Source: a bacterium
Lineage (GTDB): Bacteria; Planctomycetota; Planctomycetia; Planctomycetales; Planctomycetaceae
NCBI GenBank assembly: GCA_016125225.1
Contig: WGME01000004.1
Coordinates: 62,001-126,000, forward strand
Direction of reading: 5' to 3'
DNA: 64,000 nt
Part shown: positions 28,948-39,009 of the stretch, piece by piece
How the letters are laid out: each line of letters starts with the position of its first letter
How positions within the stretch are numbered: the stretch's first letter is position 1
Program-made: the position numbers and the translations under genes
Notes under the pieces: generated by a model
Database searches by the model: none
Told to the model about the DNA's origin: nothing
Seen by the model: the letters and a program-made list of their open reading frames with translations, nothing else

Positions 28948-28959
28948 AAACGACAATAC

Positions 28960-29457
28960 TCAGATCATGTCGAGCTTGCGGTGGCTGCGTTCTTTGGGGC
29001 GGCTGCATTCGGCGCACACGCCGTCGACTTCCAACCGATGGCCGGCCATCCGGAAGCCATGTTCGGCGGCGATCTTTTCGAGGACCTCTGCGATGGCTTC
29101 GTTCGGGAACTCGATCATCGCGTTGCATTTGCGGCAGATGAGATGATCGTGGGCCGGGTAGCCATAGTCGTGTTCATAGACCTGGCGATCGTTGGTGCGG
29201 GCCACGCAGCGCAACAGGCCGGCTTCCACCAGCAGATTCAACGTGCGGTAGATGGTCGAACGGCTGGCCCCATTCTGGCCCGATCGCCGAGCGAGGTCTC
29301 CCACCCACTGCTCGGCGTCAAAGTGATGGTGTGTGGAGTAAACGGCCTGGACGATGGCTTCCCGCTCCGGGGTCAGCCGCATTTTTTTCGTCAGCAGGAA
29401 TTCGCGGAATTTGTTGACGGGTGCTGCGGTCTCGTCAATCGTTCCCAAGTTGCTCAC
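28960..29457 (-). CDS. Fur-family transcriptional regulator
   Basis: This 165-residue regulator has the Fur winged helix (KMRLTPEREAIVQAVYSTHH, GASRSTIYRTLNLLVEAGLL) and the metal sites HHHFDAEQW, HDHLICRKC and the C-terminal CAEC. The CxxC pairs suggest a structural zinc site. Whether it senses iron, zinc or peroxide cannot be read from this. The GTG start at 29457 has GAGG 6 bases upstream. It follows the FlgM-like gene by 21 bases on the same strand, so the two are probably co-transcribed. Confidence 0.92.
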   Translation of the reverse strand: MSNLGTIDETAAPVNKFREFLLTKKMRLTPEREAIVQAVYSTHHHFDAEQWVGDLARRSGQNGASRSTIYRTLNLLVEAGLLRCVARTNDRQVYEHDYGYPAHDHLICRKCNAMIEFPNEAIAEVLEKIAAEHGFRMAGHRLEVDGVCAECSRPKERSHRKLDMI

Positions 29458-29478
29458 AACCAGCCTCGATGATGCGTG

Positions 29479-29775
29479 TTATTCCTGATCCAGTTCGTTC
29501 TCGACGGCCTGGAACATGCGCATCAGAGCCGCTTCGAGCTTGTCATCGGTATCATACGTGCCATCGGCGATGGCCGCCTTGATCTGCGCGATGCGCTCCT
29601 GGCGGATGTCACTGTTCTGGCTGAGTTGGTCCAAGAGTTTCCCCGCGTTGGAAAGGACGAGTTCATCGCGTGGGAACTGCGGCCGTGCGACCGAGGTGTC
29701 CCGTTGTGCGGGCGTACCACTGACGGGTCGATACGGCGTCGCCCCGGAGACCGAACCGATATTTCGGACGTCCAT
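29479..29775 (-). CDS. flgM: FlgM-like anti-sigma-28 factor
   Basis: This 98-residue protein starts at the ATG at 29775, with GGAGG 7 bases upstream; the open frame runs further but lacks such a site. The N-terminal half is disordered (SGATPYRPVSGTPAQRD). The C-terminal half has the FlgM helix pattern: LDQLSQNSDIRQERIAQIKA, then AIADGTYDTDDKLEAALMRM. FlgM binds the flagellar sigma factor FliA and is exported through the hook. It stands directly ahead of a Fur-family gene, and no flagellar structural gene is adjacent. Confidence 0.82.
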   Translation of the reverse strand: MDVRNIGSVSGATPYRPVSGTPAQRDTSVARPQFPRDELVLSNAGKLLDQLSQNSDIRQERIAQIKAAIADGTYDTDDKLEAALMRMFQAVENELDQE

Positions 29776-30264
29776 GTCTGCCCTCCCTTCCTGGACGGGG
29801 CCGAGTGTCTGGCGGGCATTGGGTAGCCGACCAGAGACTCCACCACGAACAGTATCATAGCCGACAACCGGGAAACGATTCAATTGGGCCTCAAAACCGG
29901 GCTGAAACATGATAAATCCCCGTGCATCCAAGCGATGGACAGACTAACTCTCTGAGTTTTGTCCGCCCGGGGGATCTTCTTGAACCCGGACAAGCGGCAC
30001 CGACCTGGGAATCTTTTCCAAGTTACGACTATAACGAGGGTTACGTCGCGATTCGGTGTGCGGCGGAACAACCGCCAGAGATATTATCGGCGGCCGAACG
30101 GACGAAATTTCAATCATCTCGCAGAATTTTGCGAAATGGCACGCGGGTGTTAGACCAGGGTCCAGAGGCGAGAGTCCAGAGCCAGAAAAACGGGGGAAAA
30201 ACAGGCAGTACGATCGTTGCTTTGACCCTGTCAGGCTCTGGCCTCTCGACTCTGGTCTCTTGAC
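29776..30264. other. Intergenic region with an inverted repeat, no gene seen
   Basis: About 489 bases hold the promoter of the flgM-fur pair on the right-hand side of 29775 and an imperfect inverted repeat at 30151-30262. No ORF is convincing. Confidence 0.45.
30151..30262. repeat. Long imperfect inverted repeat of CCAGAG-type sequence
   Basis: A left arm at about 30151-30185 (including TCCAGAGGCGAGAGTCCAGA) is matched in reverse by a right arm at about 30225-30262 (including CAGGCTCTGGCCTCTCGACT). The ~40-base loop is A-rich. It ends 3 bases from the stop codon of the minus-strand gene at 30265 and so may terminate that transcript. Its style resembles the inner arms at 24983-25070. Confidence 0.6.
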
Positions 30265-30921
30265 TCACCGGACCAGTTCCAGCGTTTGCCACATGCTGGG
30301 GTCGAAGTCGATTGGGAATTCCGGGCCGACGGTTAAGGGTTGGTCGCCCAATTCGGTGTCATGCACCAAACCGTAGAATCCCAGACGCGGATGGGATGAG
30401 GGGTCGAAGCCGTGCAGGCTTTCCGGAGGGAACCACAAATCGATCCGGTAGCCATCGTCGCGGATCGTGCTGGTGATCTGAATGGCTTGTTCGCCTCGTT
30501 TGCCGGTCTCTTCGCGGGCCTGGGCTAAGGGCTGCGCGATGACGGACGGGTCTTGCTTTTTGCGGCCCATCCCTGCGGGCAAAATGCAAAACCGGTGACA
30601 GAACCGTGTGGCCCGATGGACGTTCTGCGTGCAGCGGGTATCAATCCAGAGAAAAACGGCATCCCCTTCGGTGGGACGCAACAGGTCCGACGTGACCGGC
30701 AATTTCTTGCCAGCCACGTCCACCGCGATGCCCAATCCCCGAGTATTCCAGGCGAGTTGCCAACGGGCGAAGGACGGGGCTCCGTCGAACTCGTCCAATT
30801 TCGGGAGCTGTCCCGAGTCGGAGATGGGCGCGCAGCCAGTGGTTGACCCGGGCAGGCTGTCGTCATAAGGGACGGGAAAGGACCAGCGGAACAGAAACCT
30901 TGGTGGAATGACCTGATTCAT
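30265..30921 (-). CDS. CBM9-like/DOMON-fold protein
   Basis: This 218-residue protein lacks an obvious signal peptide. The pattern LDEFDGAPSFARWQLAWNTRG, GIAVDVAGK, EGDAVFLWIDTR, DDGYRIDLWFPPESL and FDPSMWQTLELV fits the carbohydrate-binding family-9-like sandwich often met in planctomycetes. In exported enzymes this domain binds sugar ends; here it is a stand-alone protein, so its ligand is unknown. The gene at 30984 lies 62 bases upstream on the same strand. Confidence 0.6.
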   Translation of the reverse strand: MNQVIPPRFLFRWSFPVPYDDSLPGSTTGCAPISDSGQLPKLDEFDGAPSFARWQLAWNTRGLGIAVDVAGKKLPVTSDLLRPTEGDAVFLWIDTRCTQNVHRATRFCHRFCILPAGMGRKKQDPSVIAQPLAQAREETGKRGEQAIQITSTIRDDGYRIDLWFPPESLHGFDPSSHPRLGFYGLVHDTELGDQPLTVGPEFPIDFDPSMWQTLELVR

Positions 30922-30983
30922 GCGCCGCTGTCGCCTTACCGATCACAGTCAACAGATCACCGTCACCGACCGATGGGCTTGGC

Positions 30984-31361
30984 CTACTCTTCCACGGCAG
31001 CGGTGGCTTCCACGGCGGCAGCGTCGGTCTGATGCGTCCAGAAGTAGGTGTGGGTTTCGAAGTTGACGATTTCGACCACTGCTTTCCGCCCTGAGAGCGG
31101 CTGCAGTTCATAACCCTTACCGGCCAGAATTTCCGCCTGTTCCGATTCTGCGGTCAGACGGCCTTCGTCTTGCACGGCACGCCACCACTGCAAATGCGGC
31201 CATTCTTTCTTGACGGTTTCGAGGCAGGTCATGATGGTCTTGCCATTCACACCCGGCTTGAAGCCCGCTCGTTCTGCCACCTGTGAATAGGTCGAGAGTT
31301 TCTCTAACTGCTTCAGTTCCCACAGGACTTCCGCGACCGCTTCTGCACGAATGGATGCCAT
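30984..31361 (-). CDS. Alkyltransferase-like (ATL/MGMT-family) DNA-binding protein, tentative
   Basis: This 125-residue protein aligns by eye with the C-terminal domain of O6-alkylguanine-DNA alkyltransferases. STYSQVAERAGF matches the helix-turn-helix region, and LQWWRAVQDEGRLTAESEQA occupies the place of the active-site PCHRV motif. The alkyl-accepting Cys is replaced by Trp, as in ATL proteins that bind alkylated DNA and recruit nucleotide-excision repair. The segment ILAGKGYEL is also family-like. An acidic Ala-rich tail is extra. If the match is right, it flags alkylation damage but does not repair it. A different small DNA-binding protein remains possible. Confidence 0.5.
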   Translation of the reverse strand: MASIRAEAVAEVLWELKQLEKLSTYSQVAERAGFKPGVNGKTIMTCLETVKKEWPHLQWWRAVQDEGRLTAESEQAEILAGKGYELQPLSGRKAVVEIVNFETHTYFWTHQTDAAAVEATAAVEE

Positions 31362-31693
31362 ATCAGTCTCTCCAGATCAACCGGGCTCAAGACGGGTTTC
31401 GATACGATCACGACATTACCGAGCCACGGTGAACGTGTGCCGTCGCCTGCCTGCCTGGCGCGAGCAACAGCACCATGAAAGGATGAGGGATCGGCCACTC
31501 CTTAGCCTTCATTAGTTCTTCAACATACTCCGTTTCCTGACAACACTCAATCCCGGATCACTTCCCGGCCGTCTGCCGTACAGTGTTGACGTGGTCCCAG
31601 AGCGGCGCTTCAATACAGGAAACCACGGGCGATCTCAGCGCAAATTCGCGCTGACAGACCGGCTTGGTATCTTCTGCTACCCATGTGATGACC
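31362..31693. other. Divergent intergenic region, no gene seen
   Basis: About 330 bases between the ATL-like gene and the radical SAM gene. No repeat, RNA gene or clear promoter pair was recognised. Confidence 0.4.
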
Positions 31694-33292
31694 ATGTCCG
31701 AGATCGTGCTGACCACGCTGAATGCCCGCTATCATCATACAGCGTTTGGTCTGCGGTACCTCTTCGCCAATCTGCAGGAGTTGCAGTCACGGGCCACGTT
31801 GCTGGAATTCACCATCCAGCAGGCGACGCTGGATATCGTCGAGACCATTCTGCGTGAATCACCTCGCGTTGTGGGCTTCGGCGTCTACATCTGGAACGTG
31901 GTGGAAATCGAACGCGTGCTGATCGCGCTCAAGTCGCTGCGCCCCGACCTGATGATTGTCCTTGGGGGGCCAGAACTGGGCGATCCCCACGATTTGCCGT
32001 CGCTTACCCAATGGGCCGATTATCTCATCGCTGGTGAAGCCGATCTGGCCTTCGCCGATCTCTGTCAGAAGCTTCTGGCTGAAGATGTGGAGCTAAGTTC
32101 AGAACGGCCACGGATTGAACCACTTGCGACCACTCAACTCTCTCATGTTCCGGACCTAGCGAGTGTCGAACTTCCGTACGATCTGTATAGCGACACCGAT
32201 CTGCAGCACCGCGTGATCTATGTGGAAGCGTCACGTGGTTGCCCGTTCACCTGTGAATTCTGTCTTTCCGCGCTCGAAATTCCCGTGCGACAGTTTCCCC
32301 TGGAGACGTTTCTCGGGGCGATGCAGCGGTTACTCGATCGGGGTTGTCGTGAGTTTAAGTTCGTCGATCGCACGTTCAATCTCAATCTGCGGGTGAGTCG
32401 TGCGATCCTCGAGTTCTTTCTGGCACGGTATGTTCCCGGTTTGTTTCTGCACTTTGAAATGATTCCCGATCACTTGCCGGAAGCGTTGAAGGCTCTGATT
32501 ACACAGTTCCCGGCCGGGTCTTTGCAGTTTGAAGTCGGGATTCAAACGTGGAACGACGACGTAGCCGTCCTCATCAGCCGTCGACAGGACAATGTTGCCG
32601 CCGAGCAGAATTTGAAATGGCTGCGCGAAGAGACCGGCGTCCATGTGCATGCAGACTTGATTGTGGGTCTGCCGGGTGAAGACTTCGAGAGTTTTGCCGC
32701 AGGGTTTGATCGACTGGTGCGTCTCGAACCGCAGGAGATACAGGTCGGCATTTTGAAGCGGCTGCGGGGCACACCCATTACCCGGCACGATGCGGAATGG
32801 CAGATGGTCTTTGCCACCTCGCCCCCGTATGAGATCCTGCAGAACCGGCTCATCGACTTTGCCACCATACAGGAGTTACGACGGTTCGCGAAAACCTGGG
32901 ATCTGATTGCGAACAGCGGCAACTTCCTGGAGACCACGCGAGCTTTCTGGGCTAAGGAATCCTCACCATTTGCTGCGGTGCATCAGTTCAGTCGCTGGTT
33001 GTATGAGCAAGCGGGCCGCACGCATGGGATTGCTTTGCCACGCTTGCTGGAATTCGTCTGGCGGTACCTTACGGACGTGCAGGGGCAGCCTCAAGCCGAA
33101 ATCGCTGCGATGTTATTTCGCGATTATCGACGGGGAGGGCGATCCGATCACCCCGCCTGCTTGCGTCCTTGGTTATCAACCACGTCATCAGAGGGTTCAG
33201 ATACCTCTGTGGAAACGGCCCAAGAGAAGTCTGCACGCTCGGGTCAGGGCCCGAAGCGTCAGCAGCGGTTTCTTCAGACGGATGCTCCGTAA
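31694..33292 (+). CDS. B12-binding-domain radical SAM protein
   Basis: This 532-residue protein has an N-terminal cobalamin-binding-like Rossmann domain ([38 protein letters not shown]) and a radical SAM barrel with the CxxxCxxC cluster at Cys183, Cys187 and Cys190 ([11 protein letters not shown]). It continues with [12 protein letters not shown] and [17 protein letters not shown]. The C-terminus resembles the DUF4080 group. It should cleave SAM through a 4Fe-4S cluster; the substrate is unknown. The ATG at 31694 ([10 protein letters not shown]) is preferred; an ATG two codons earlier and a TTG at 31664 are in frame. Confidence 0.88.
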   Translation: MSEIVLTTLNARYHHTAFGLRYLFANLQELQSRATLLEFTIQQATLDIVETILRESPRVVGFGVYIWNVVEIERVLIALKSLRPDLMIVLGGPELGDPHDLPSLTQWADYLIAGEADLAFADLCQKLLAEDVELSSERPRIEPLATTQLSHVPDLASVELPYDLYSDTDLQHRVIYVEASRGCPFTCEFCLSALEIPVRQFPLETFLGAMQRLLDRGCREFKFVDRTFNLNLRVSRAILEFFLARYVPGLFLHFEMIPDHLPEALKALITQFPAGSLQFEVGIQTWNDDVAVLISRRQDNVAAEQNLKWLREETGVHVHADLIVGLPGEDFESFAAGFDRLVRLEPQEIQVGILKRLRGTPITRHDAEWQMVFATSPPYEILQNRLIDFATIQELRRFAKTWDLIANSGNFLETTRAFWAKESSPFAAVHQFSRWLYEQAGRTHGIALPRLLEFVWRYLTDVQGQPQAEIAAMLFRDYRRGGRSDHPACLRPWLSTTSSEGSDTSVETAQEKSARSGQGPKRQQRFLQTDAP

Positions 33293-33589
33293 GTTTGGCA
33301 AATTTTTCCGCCTGCGTGGTCTGCGGCGTTTCGCTGAACTTTTTGTAACGCGCAAACCTTTGCGTCAATTACACTTGAATACACATGGCATCTCACTCAA
33401 GTCAGGATTTTTCGGCACGGTAGGCTGAACTCGCAAGTTCGTCATAACCGATAGCAATGGCAGAAACAGAAGATGTGCGGACCCTGCAAGATCCTCGCAC
33501 GTCCCAAACATTCCCACAGCAGCTCTGGCTGAGGGGGTGTGTTGCCGAGTTCCCTGCGCAATGCCGCTGAAGTCGAGGTTGGTGAGAAC

Positions 33590-35170
33590 ATGAAGAAGTG
33601 GTACGCCCCTTGCCGATTTCTGTTAGCCGCGGCCCTGGCCACTCAATTGATGGGGTGTGCCAGCACGTCGAGAACCGTGGGACGCTGGATGGGCCGCGAT
33701 AAGGCCGACGAACAACTCGCCGACGTCGACAGCCGAGCCAAGTCGGCCGAGAAGAAAGACTCCAAGTCTTCCAAGGCCGATACCAAGGTTGCCGACTCTT
33801 CGAGCAAATCGAAGAAGTCTGGTTCCACGACCAGCGTCTCTGCGAAAGACGACGTGACCGTGGCGGATTCCCGTGCCAGCCGTCCCAAAGCGGAAGTGGC
33901 CGGTAAGAGCGATAAGCTCGAGCCGAGCACCAAGACCGCGAAGAAACCGGCGGACGTCGAAGCACGTGTGGCTTCCGCCAAAGATTTGCCGACCAAACCC
34001 AAAGTCGATCCGATCTCTGAGTTCGACGAATTTCCGATCGTGAAAGCCACGCCCAAGGCGAAACCGCTCGATCCGTTCGAAGACTTCACCGAGGCTGACT
34101 TGACGCAGGAAGCTCCCGAGATGGAACCGAAGTTCGGTCCCATTGGTACCGCCAAGCTTTCGAACGGTGTCTTGAAGCCCCCGTCTGCCAATCGACAGGT
34201 AGCTCAAGGTACGCAGGTCCTGGCTTCTGCCTCACAGACGACGGTCGCCGAGTTTGAAACACCGGCATCGAACAGCGGGTTGCCTGAATGGGCGCTCGAT
34301 GAACCAGAGATGCCGATCGCCAAAGCGGAACAAAAGCCGGTCATCAGCCAGGTCAACGCGACGCAGTTCCAACCGGGGCAACCAGCCCCCGAAGATCAGC
34401 GGCTGCGGTTCCCTGAGAAGAAAGTGATCGAAATCGCCCCCGCGATGCCACCATCAATGCTGGCACTCTGTCCCGAGGCCAACGGTGAAGTGCGGGAATT
34501 GGTGAAAGCCCTTGATACTAAAGATCCGGAATCGTTAAAGCGGACGATTCATCGCCTGGGACGGATGCAAAGCCATGCTGAAGCTGCCACCCCGGCCTTG
34601 CGTGCCCTGCAGCAACATCCGGATGGCTTTGTCCGTGTCCATGCCGCACTCGCTCTGGTTCGCATGGGGCATGTGAGCAGCGATGTGACTCAGACCTTGA
34701 TTGCCGGACTGCGGTCGCCCGATCCGGGTGTGCGATCGTTCTCGGCTGCGGTGCTGGCCGAAATGGGACCGCATTCCGCCGATGCGTTGCCTGCGTTGTC
34801 GGCCGCCTTGAATGACTCCGATGGCTATGTGCGGCTGCATGTGGCGGAAGTGCTGATTCGGCATGCGGACTGGTCGCATGCGGCCTTGAATGCTCTGAAC
34901 GACAGTTTGAAGAATAGCGACGAAAACGTGCGATGGCTGGCTACCTATTCGCTGGCCGAACTGGCCCCGCAATCGGAAGTCGCCGTGGAGGCCTTGCAGC
35001 AATCCCTCCACGACCCGGTGACGAAAGTGCAAACAGGAGCTGCCTACGCTTTAGGTGAGATTGGCCCGGTGGCATCGTCCGCATTGCCCGATCTGGAACG
35101 GTGCGCCGCCTCTCCCAATGCCGACCTGCGGGCTGCCGCGGAATATGCGATCACGCAAATTCGGCAATAG
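33590..35170 (+). CDS. HEAT-repeat lipoprotein with a charged linker
   Basis: This 526-residue protein starts at the ATG at 33590 with a lipoprotein signal (FLLAAALATQLMGC|AS). A long Lys/Ser/Ala/Asp-rich, probably disordered region follows (residues ~25-300). From about residue 310 come HEAT repeats such as RVHAALALVRMGHVSSDVTQ, VRSFSAAVLAEMGPHSADAL, VRLHVAEVLIRHADWSHAAL and VQTGAAYALGEIGPVASSAL. It is likely membrane-tethered with a protein-binding solenoid held away by the linker. A strong terminator follows, so it appears monocistronic. Confidence 0.85.
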   Translation: MKKWYAPCRFLLAAALATQLMGCASTSRTVGRWMGRDKADEQLADVDSRAKSAEKKDSKSSKADTKVADSSSKSKKSGSTTSVSAKDDVTVADSRASRPKAEVAGKSDKLEPSTKTAKKPADVEARVASAKDLPTKPKVDPISEFDEFPIVKATPKAKPLDPFEDFTEADLTQEAPEMEPKFGPIGTAKLSNGVLKPPSANRQVAQGTQVLASASQTTVAEFETPASNSGLPEWALDEPEMPIAKAEQKPVISQVNATQFQPGQPAPEDQRLRFPEKKVIEIAPAMPPSMLALCPEANGEVRELVKALDTKDPESLKRTIHRLGRMQSHAEAATPALRALQQHPDGFVRVHAALALVRMGHVSSDVTQTLIAGLRSPDPGVRSFSAAVLAEMGPHSADALPALSAALNDSDGYVRLHVAEVLIRHADWSHAALNALNDSLKNSDENVRWLATYSLAELAPQSEVAVEALQQSLHDPVTKVQTGAAYALGEIGPVASSALPDLERCAASPNADLRAAAEYAITQIRQ

Positions 35171-35190
35171 TCAACGCGTAGTGCAAGCTC

Positions 35191-35221
35191 AGCCCGGCAG
35201 AGTTCCTGCCGGGCTTTTTTA
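35191..35221 (+). terminator. Intrinsic terminator after the HEAT lipoprotein gene
   Basis: AGCCCGGCAG and CTGCCGGGCT form a perfect 10-bp stem around a 5-base loop and run straight into TTTTTT. It is 20 bases past the stop at 35170 and between convergent genes. Confidence 0.93.
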
Positions 35222-35249
35222 TTCGCCAGCAATTCCATGAGGCTGGCAG

Positions 35250-36344
35250 TTAGAGAAGTTCCGGTGTGGTAATCGCCAGCTTGCGGGCATCGGTTGCCAT
35301 CTGCAGGAGTTGCGGACGAATCGTTTCCGACGATTCATACAAGCTCCAGCGATCGGGTGGCAAATCGCGAAAGGTTTCGGCCAGCCGCGGTTGATCGACC
35401 GACAGACCCCGCACGGCACGAATAAAGACCTGCCGTACCTGATCGGGCCTGGTTCTCAAAAAGTGGGCATAGATTTCCGGGTCTTGCTCTCCGGAATCAC
35501 CAATCAACACAAACTGCCGTCGCGGAAACGCCTGCAGAATGGGTTCGATGGCCGCCTGCTTATGAGCCTGTTGTGGAGACATCGATCGCAGTTTCCGGGC
35601 CGATTCCCGCAACCGAAACCGCTTCAGGTGAAACGATCCGGCGGGGTATCCCTGATGCAGCCAGAACTCCGACAGGGGCTCATACAACTGCCACGGACTG
35701 CCGGAGACATAATGGAAGGCAACTCCGACGGAGGCACAATCGCGATAAAGTTGCGGCATGCCATCAATCGGGACAAAGTCGCGCACGAAGGTGTTGTGGA
35801 AGAGATCGCGGCGGTTAGGCACATTACTGTGCTTTAACGTGTCGTCGACGTCGGAAATGATCGACAGACCGGCCGGGTCGATCAGTTGCGCCCGACCCTG
35901 AAACGTGCGAGTGTCGGCGGCGGGCAATGTGCAACGATATTCGACCCAGGCTTGCCCATAAGTCGAATCGGGCTGTGATACGACCGCAACTGTCGCGGCG
36001 GGAATCGTCCATTCCCCGCGCAACAGGCCTGCCTGTTCCGTAGGCCCCAAAGTCGTCTGTTGATCACCCAGCTGGAGTGACACCTGCCGGCCCGAAGCCA
36101 CATGCGCGAGAAACTGTCGCATGCGTTGCTTGAAGTAAGTGTCGCCTTCCTGTCCGACGCGCATGTATCGCCGAATGACCGCCAGCACCGGCTTTCGCCG
36201 CAACCAGGTGATGCGCGAATGATACACGCACCCCTGAACGACAATCGTCCAGTTCAACTCGGGATTTCGGTACGCATAGGACGGGTAGAGAACAACCGTC
36301 TCATGCGGGGAAATCGTTAACCGCGGTCTGCGAAACAACGGCAA
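35250..36344 (-). CDS. App1-like phosphatidate phosphatase-domain protein (DUF2183)
   Basis: This 364-residue protein has the HAD-type catalytic motifs of the App1 family: IISDVDDTLKHSNV (nucleophile Asp in DVDDT), FHYVSGSPWQLY and FVLIGDSGEQDPEIY. Yeast App1 dephosphorylates phosphatidic acid. Bacterial homologues are assumed to act on phospholipids but are little studied. The N-terminal ~165 residues form a separate beta-rich domain (TIVVQGCVYHSRITWLRR; WVEYRCTLP). No signal peptide is seen. The start is a TTG with GGAG 9 bases upstream, so it is less certain than most. Confidence 0.83.
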   Translation of the reverse strand: MPLFRRPRLTISPHETVVLYPSYAYRNPELNWTIVVQGCVYHSRITWLRRKPVLAVIRRYMRVGQEGDTYFKQRMRQFLAHVASGRQVSLQLGDQQTTLGPTEQAGLLRGEWTIPAATVAVVSQPDSTYGQAWVEYRCTLPAADTRTFQGRAQLIDPAGLSIISDVDDTLKHSNVPNRRDLFHNTFVRDFVPIDGMPQLYRDCASVGVAFHYVSGSPWQLYEPLSEFWLHQGYPAGSFHLKRFRLRESARKLRSMSPQQAHKQAAIEPILQAFPRRQFVLIGDSGEQDPEIYAHFLRTRPDQVRQVFIRAVRGLSVDQPRLAETFRDLPPDRWSLYESSETIRPQLLQMATDARKLAITTPELL

Positions 36345-36710
36345 AGGACCAGACTCCAGTCAACTGATGATACGGAATCAGACGTCGATTCGGATGGCCC
36401 TGGGCAAATCGAGTCCGCGGACCGGATAGTGTAATCAAACCCCGCGATTCTGGTCAGGGATTCGCCTGCGGGATTTCTAACACTTCTGAACGGAATCTGG
36501 GAAGCCAGAGGATTTCCTTGCGGGGTCTCTCACCTGGTTTTTCAGGCTCCGTGTGTCAGGCCGATGAATTCTCCCCCTTTGAGTCGTGACCGCAGAGATT
36601 TTCGCGATGAGGTAGTGGACAACGCAGGCGGTTTAGCTGAGGATGAGGAAAATCTTACGATTTCGCGAGTCCCGGGCTGGTTTGTCGAAAGTGTTTCGCG
36701 GGGAGCCACG
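36345..36710. other. Divergent intergenic region upstream of the MoxR gene
   Basis: About 366 bases. A perfect GTCCGCGGAC palindrome lies at 36413-36422. The MoxR frame is open back to 36564, so an N-terminal extension of 49 residues cannot be excluded. Nothing else is supported. Confidence 0.4.
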
Positions 36711-37769
36711 ATGTCTGCCGCTGTTGATCCCGTTGTTCCCGAGCCAGCAGCCGTTGATCGTGAAGTCCAGGCGTTGAAAGGGCTATCGACCGCTTACACG
36801 CGCCTGCGGTCGGAAATCGGCAAAGCCGTCATCGGTCAGAATGACGTGGTCGAGCAACTGCTCATTGCCTTGTTCTGTCGCGGACATTGCCTGCTGGTAG
36901 GTGTGCCCGGTCTGGCGAAGACTTTGCTGGTCAGCACGGTTGGGAAAATTCTGCAGCTGGCCTACCGGCGGATTCAGTTTACACCCGATTTGATGCCCGC
37001 GGATATCACCGGGACCGATGTCTTGCAGGATGACCCGGAAACGGGCCGAAGACTATTTCAATTCCTGCCGGGTCCCATTTTCACGAATCTGCTGCTGGCC
37101 GATGAAATCAATCGGACGCCACCGAAGACTCAGGCGGCTTTGCTGGAAGCGATGCAAGAGCGTCACGTCACCGTGGGTTCCAATACGTATCGCTTGCCGA
37201 CGCCGTTTTTCGTGCTGGCCACGCAGAATCCGATCGAGCAGGAGGGGACCTATCCGCTGCCGGAAGCCCAACTCGACCGATTCATGTTTCAGGTGGTGGT
37301 GGAATATCCGAATGCCGCCGAGGAACTGCGGATTCTGAAACAGACCACCGGCGGTGAGCAGCCCGATCTGCATGTGGTGCTGAATGGCCGACAGATTCTG
37401 GCATTACAAGAGGTGGTTCGCAAAGTTCCCGTCGCCGAGCATGTTTTTGTCTACGCGCGCGATCTGGTCCGGTGGACACGACCGAAAGAACCCGATGCCC
37501 CGGATTTTGTCCGCGAATGGGTATCGTGGGGAGCCGGACCACGGGCGGGGCAGTTTCTGATTCTCGGTGCTAAAGCCCGCGCCCTGCTCGAAGGCCGTTT
37601 CCATGTGACGACAGAAGATGTGCAGGCCGTAGCGATTCCTGTCCTCAGGCATCGAATTGTGACGAACTTCGCCGCCACCGGGCAGGGGATTCGCTCGTCG
37701 GACGTGATTGAGCGTTTACTGGCCCATGCTCGTCAAGTTCATCAGCGCGGTTCTGCCGCGCGACCGTAG
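36711..37769 (+). CDS. MoxR-family AAA+ ATPase
   Basis: This 352-residue AAA+ ATPase has Walker A (GVPGLAKT), a Walker B region ([20 protein letters not shown]), the sensor-1 segment ([20 protein letters not shown]) and the MoxR-type AQLDRFMF. It probably acts as a chaperone that inserts metals or remodels a VWA-domain partner. Partners (DUF58, VWA, BatA/B) normally sit next to moxR, but none is here. The ATG at 36711 has GGGAG 5 bases upstream; an ATG at 36564 is in frame. Confidence 0.92.
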   Translation: MSAAVDPVVPEPAAVDREVQALKGLSTAYTRLRSEIGKAVIGQNDVVEQLLIALFCRGHCLLVGVPGLAKTLLVSTVGKILQLAYRRIQFTPDLMPADITGTDVLQDDPETGRRLFQFLPGPIFTNLLLADEINRTPPKTQAALLEAMQERHVTVGSNTYRLPTPFFVLATQNPIEQEGTYPLPEAQLDRFMFQVVVEYPNAAEELRILKQTTGGEQPDLHVVLNGRQILALQEVVRKVPVAEHVFVYARDLVRWTRPKEPDAPDFVREWVSWGAGPRAGQFLILGAKARALLEGRFHVTTEDVQAVAIPVLRHRIVTNFAATGQGIRSSDVIERLLAHARQVHQRGSAARP

Positions 37770-37850
37770 ACACAATTGATTATGCTGTGCGATGGGTTGG
37801 GCCGTAGTGGCCCCCGGAATGCTCTCTGTCACGAGTCGGTTTGAGTCGCT

Positions 37851-38741
37851 ATGTCGTTGTCTCCACCTGTCCTGCTGCAATCCGATCTGCCGGGCATACC
37901 GGTCCGTCGTGGCAAAGTTCGGGATGTCTACGATTTCGGAGATCGCCTGTTATTTGTGGCGACCGACCGCATCAGTGCGTTTGACTGGGTGTTGCCCACC
38001 GGGATTCCCGACAAAGGCCGCATTCTGACGCAGATCAGCCGGTTCTGGTTTGCGCGTCTGGGCGTGCTGCATCATCTCATCGACGAAGATCTGTCATCGC
38101 TGCCATTGCCCCATGGCACGCCGATCGACCTGCTGGAAGGTCGTAGCCTGGTGGTTCGTAAAACGCAGGTGGTACCCATCGAATGCGTAGCCCGGGGTTA
38201 CCTGGTCGGTTCGGGGTGGAAGGAATACCGTCAGTCACAGACGGTGTGTGGATTGAAGTTGCCGGCCGGACTGATCGAAGCCAGCGCCTTGCCGGAACCC
38301 ATCTTCACCCCAGCCACCAAAGCCGAGACCGGCCACGATGAAAATATCTCCATCGAGCGCGCGGGCGAACTGGTGGGGGCCGAATTGATGGCGAAACTGC
38401 GGCACCTGACGTTAACCATCTATCAGCGGGCCGCCGACTATGCTCGCACCCGGGGCATCATCATTGCTGATACGAAGTTTGAATTCGGCCTGCTCGATGG
38501 AGAGATCTATCTCATCGATGAAGTTCTGACTCCGGACAGTTCCCGGTTCTGGCCGGCGGAGACTTATGCTCCGGGGCGGAATCCCCCGTCGTTCGATAAA
38601 CAGTTTGTCCGCGACTGGCTGGAGTCGACCACGTGGGACAAGAACAGCCCGCCACCGGAACTGCCCGAGTTAATCGTCGAGCGGACGCGGGAAAAGTATC
38701 TGGAGGCCTACGAAAAACTGACGGGATCTCCCCTGTCGTGA
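37851..38741 (+). CDS. purC: SAICAR synthase (phosphoribosylaminoimidazole-succinocarboxamide synthase)
   Basis: This 296-residue enzyme ligates aspartate to CAIR in purine synthesis. Family motifs are [71 protein letters not shown] and [11 protein letters not shown], ending with [17 protein letters not shown]. The length of about 300 fits the stand-alone yeast-like PurC form. It lies 81 bases after moxR on the same strand. Confidence 0.96.
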   Translation: MSLSPPVLLQSDLPGIPVRRGKVRDVYDFGDRLLFVATDRISAFDWVLPTGIPDKGRILTQISRFWFARLGVLHHLIDEDLSSLPLPHGTPIDLLEGRSLVVRKTQVVPIECVARGYLVGSGWKEYRQSQTVCGLKLPAGLIEASALPEPIFTPATKAETGHDENISIERAGELVGAELMAKLRHLTLTIYQRAADYARTRGIIIADTKFEFGLLDGEIYLIDEVLTPDSSRFWPAETYAPGRNPPSFDKQFVRDWLESTTWDKNSPPPELPELIVERTREKYLEAYEKLTGSPLS

Positions 38742-39009
38742 TTCAAGAGTCCGCGGGTCTCTCTCTTGACTTCTTTCTGTTGATGTCAGGGCCGGTGCGC
38801 GTACGGCCCGCCTGGTGTTAGAATTCGCATTGTCGAACTCTCCAGCCAATTGATACTACCGGCAGTGTCGTCATATTCCGGTGTTGAACTGGATCACGCT
38901 GTTTCTTTCGCCTCCGGCGATGGCCGCCACTCTCCATACGGCGGGATGTGAACTTGAATAGTCCATAGAGTGCTTACGGTTTCCGGACTTCAGCCTCATT
39001 GGACCTTGT

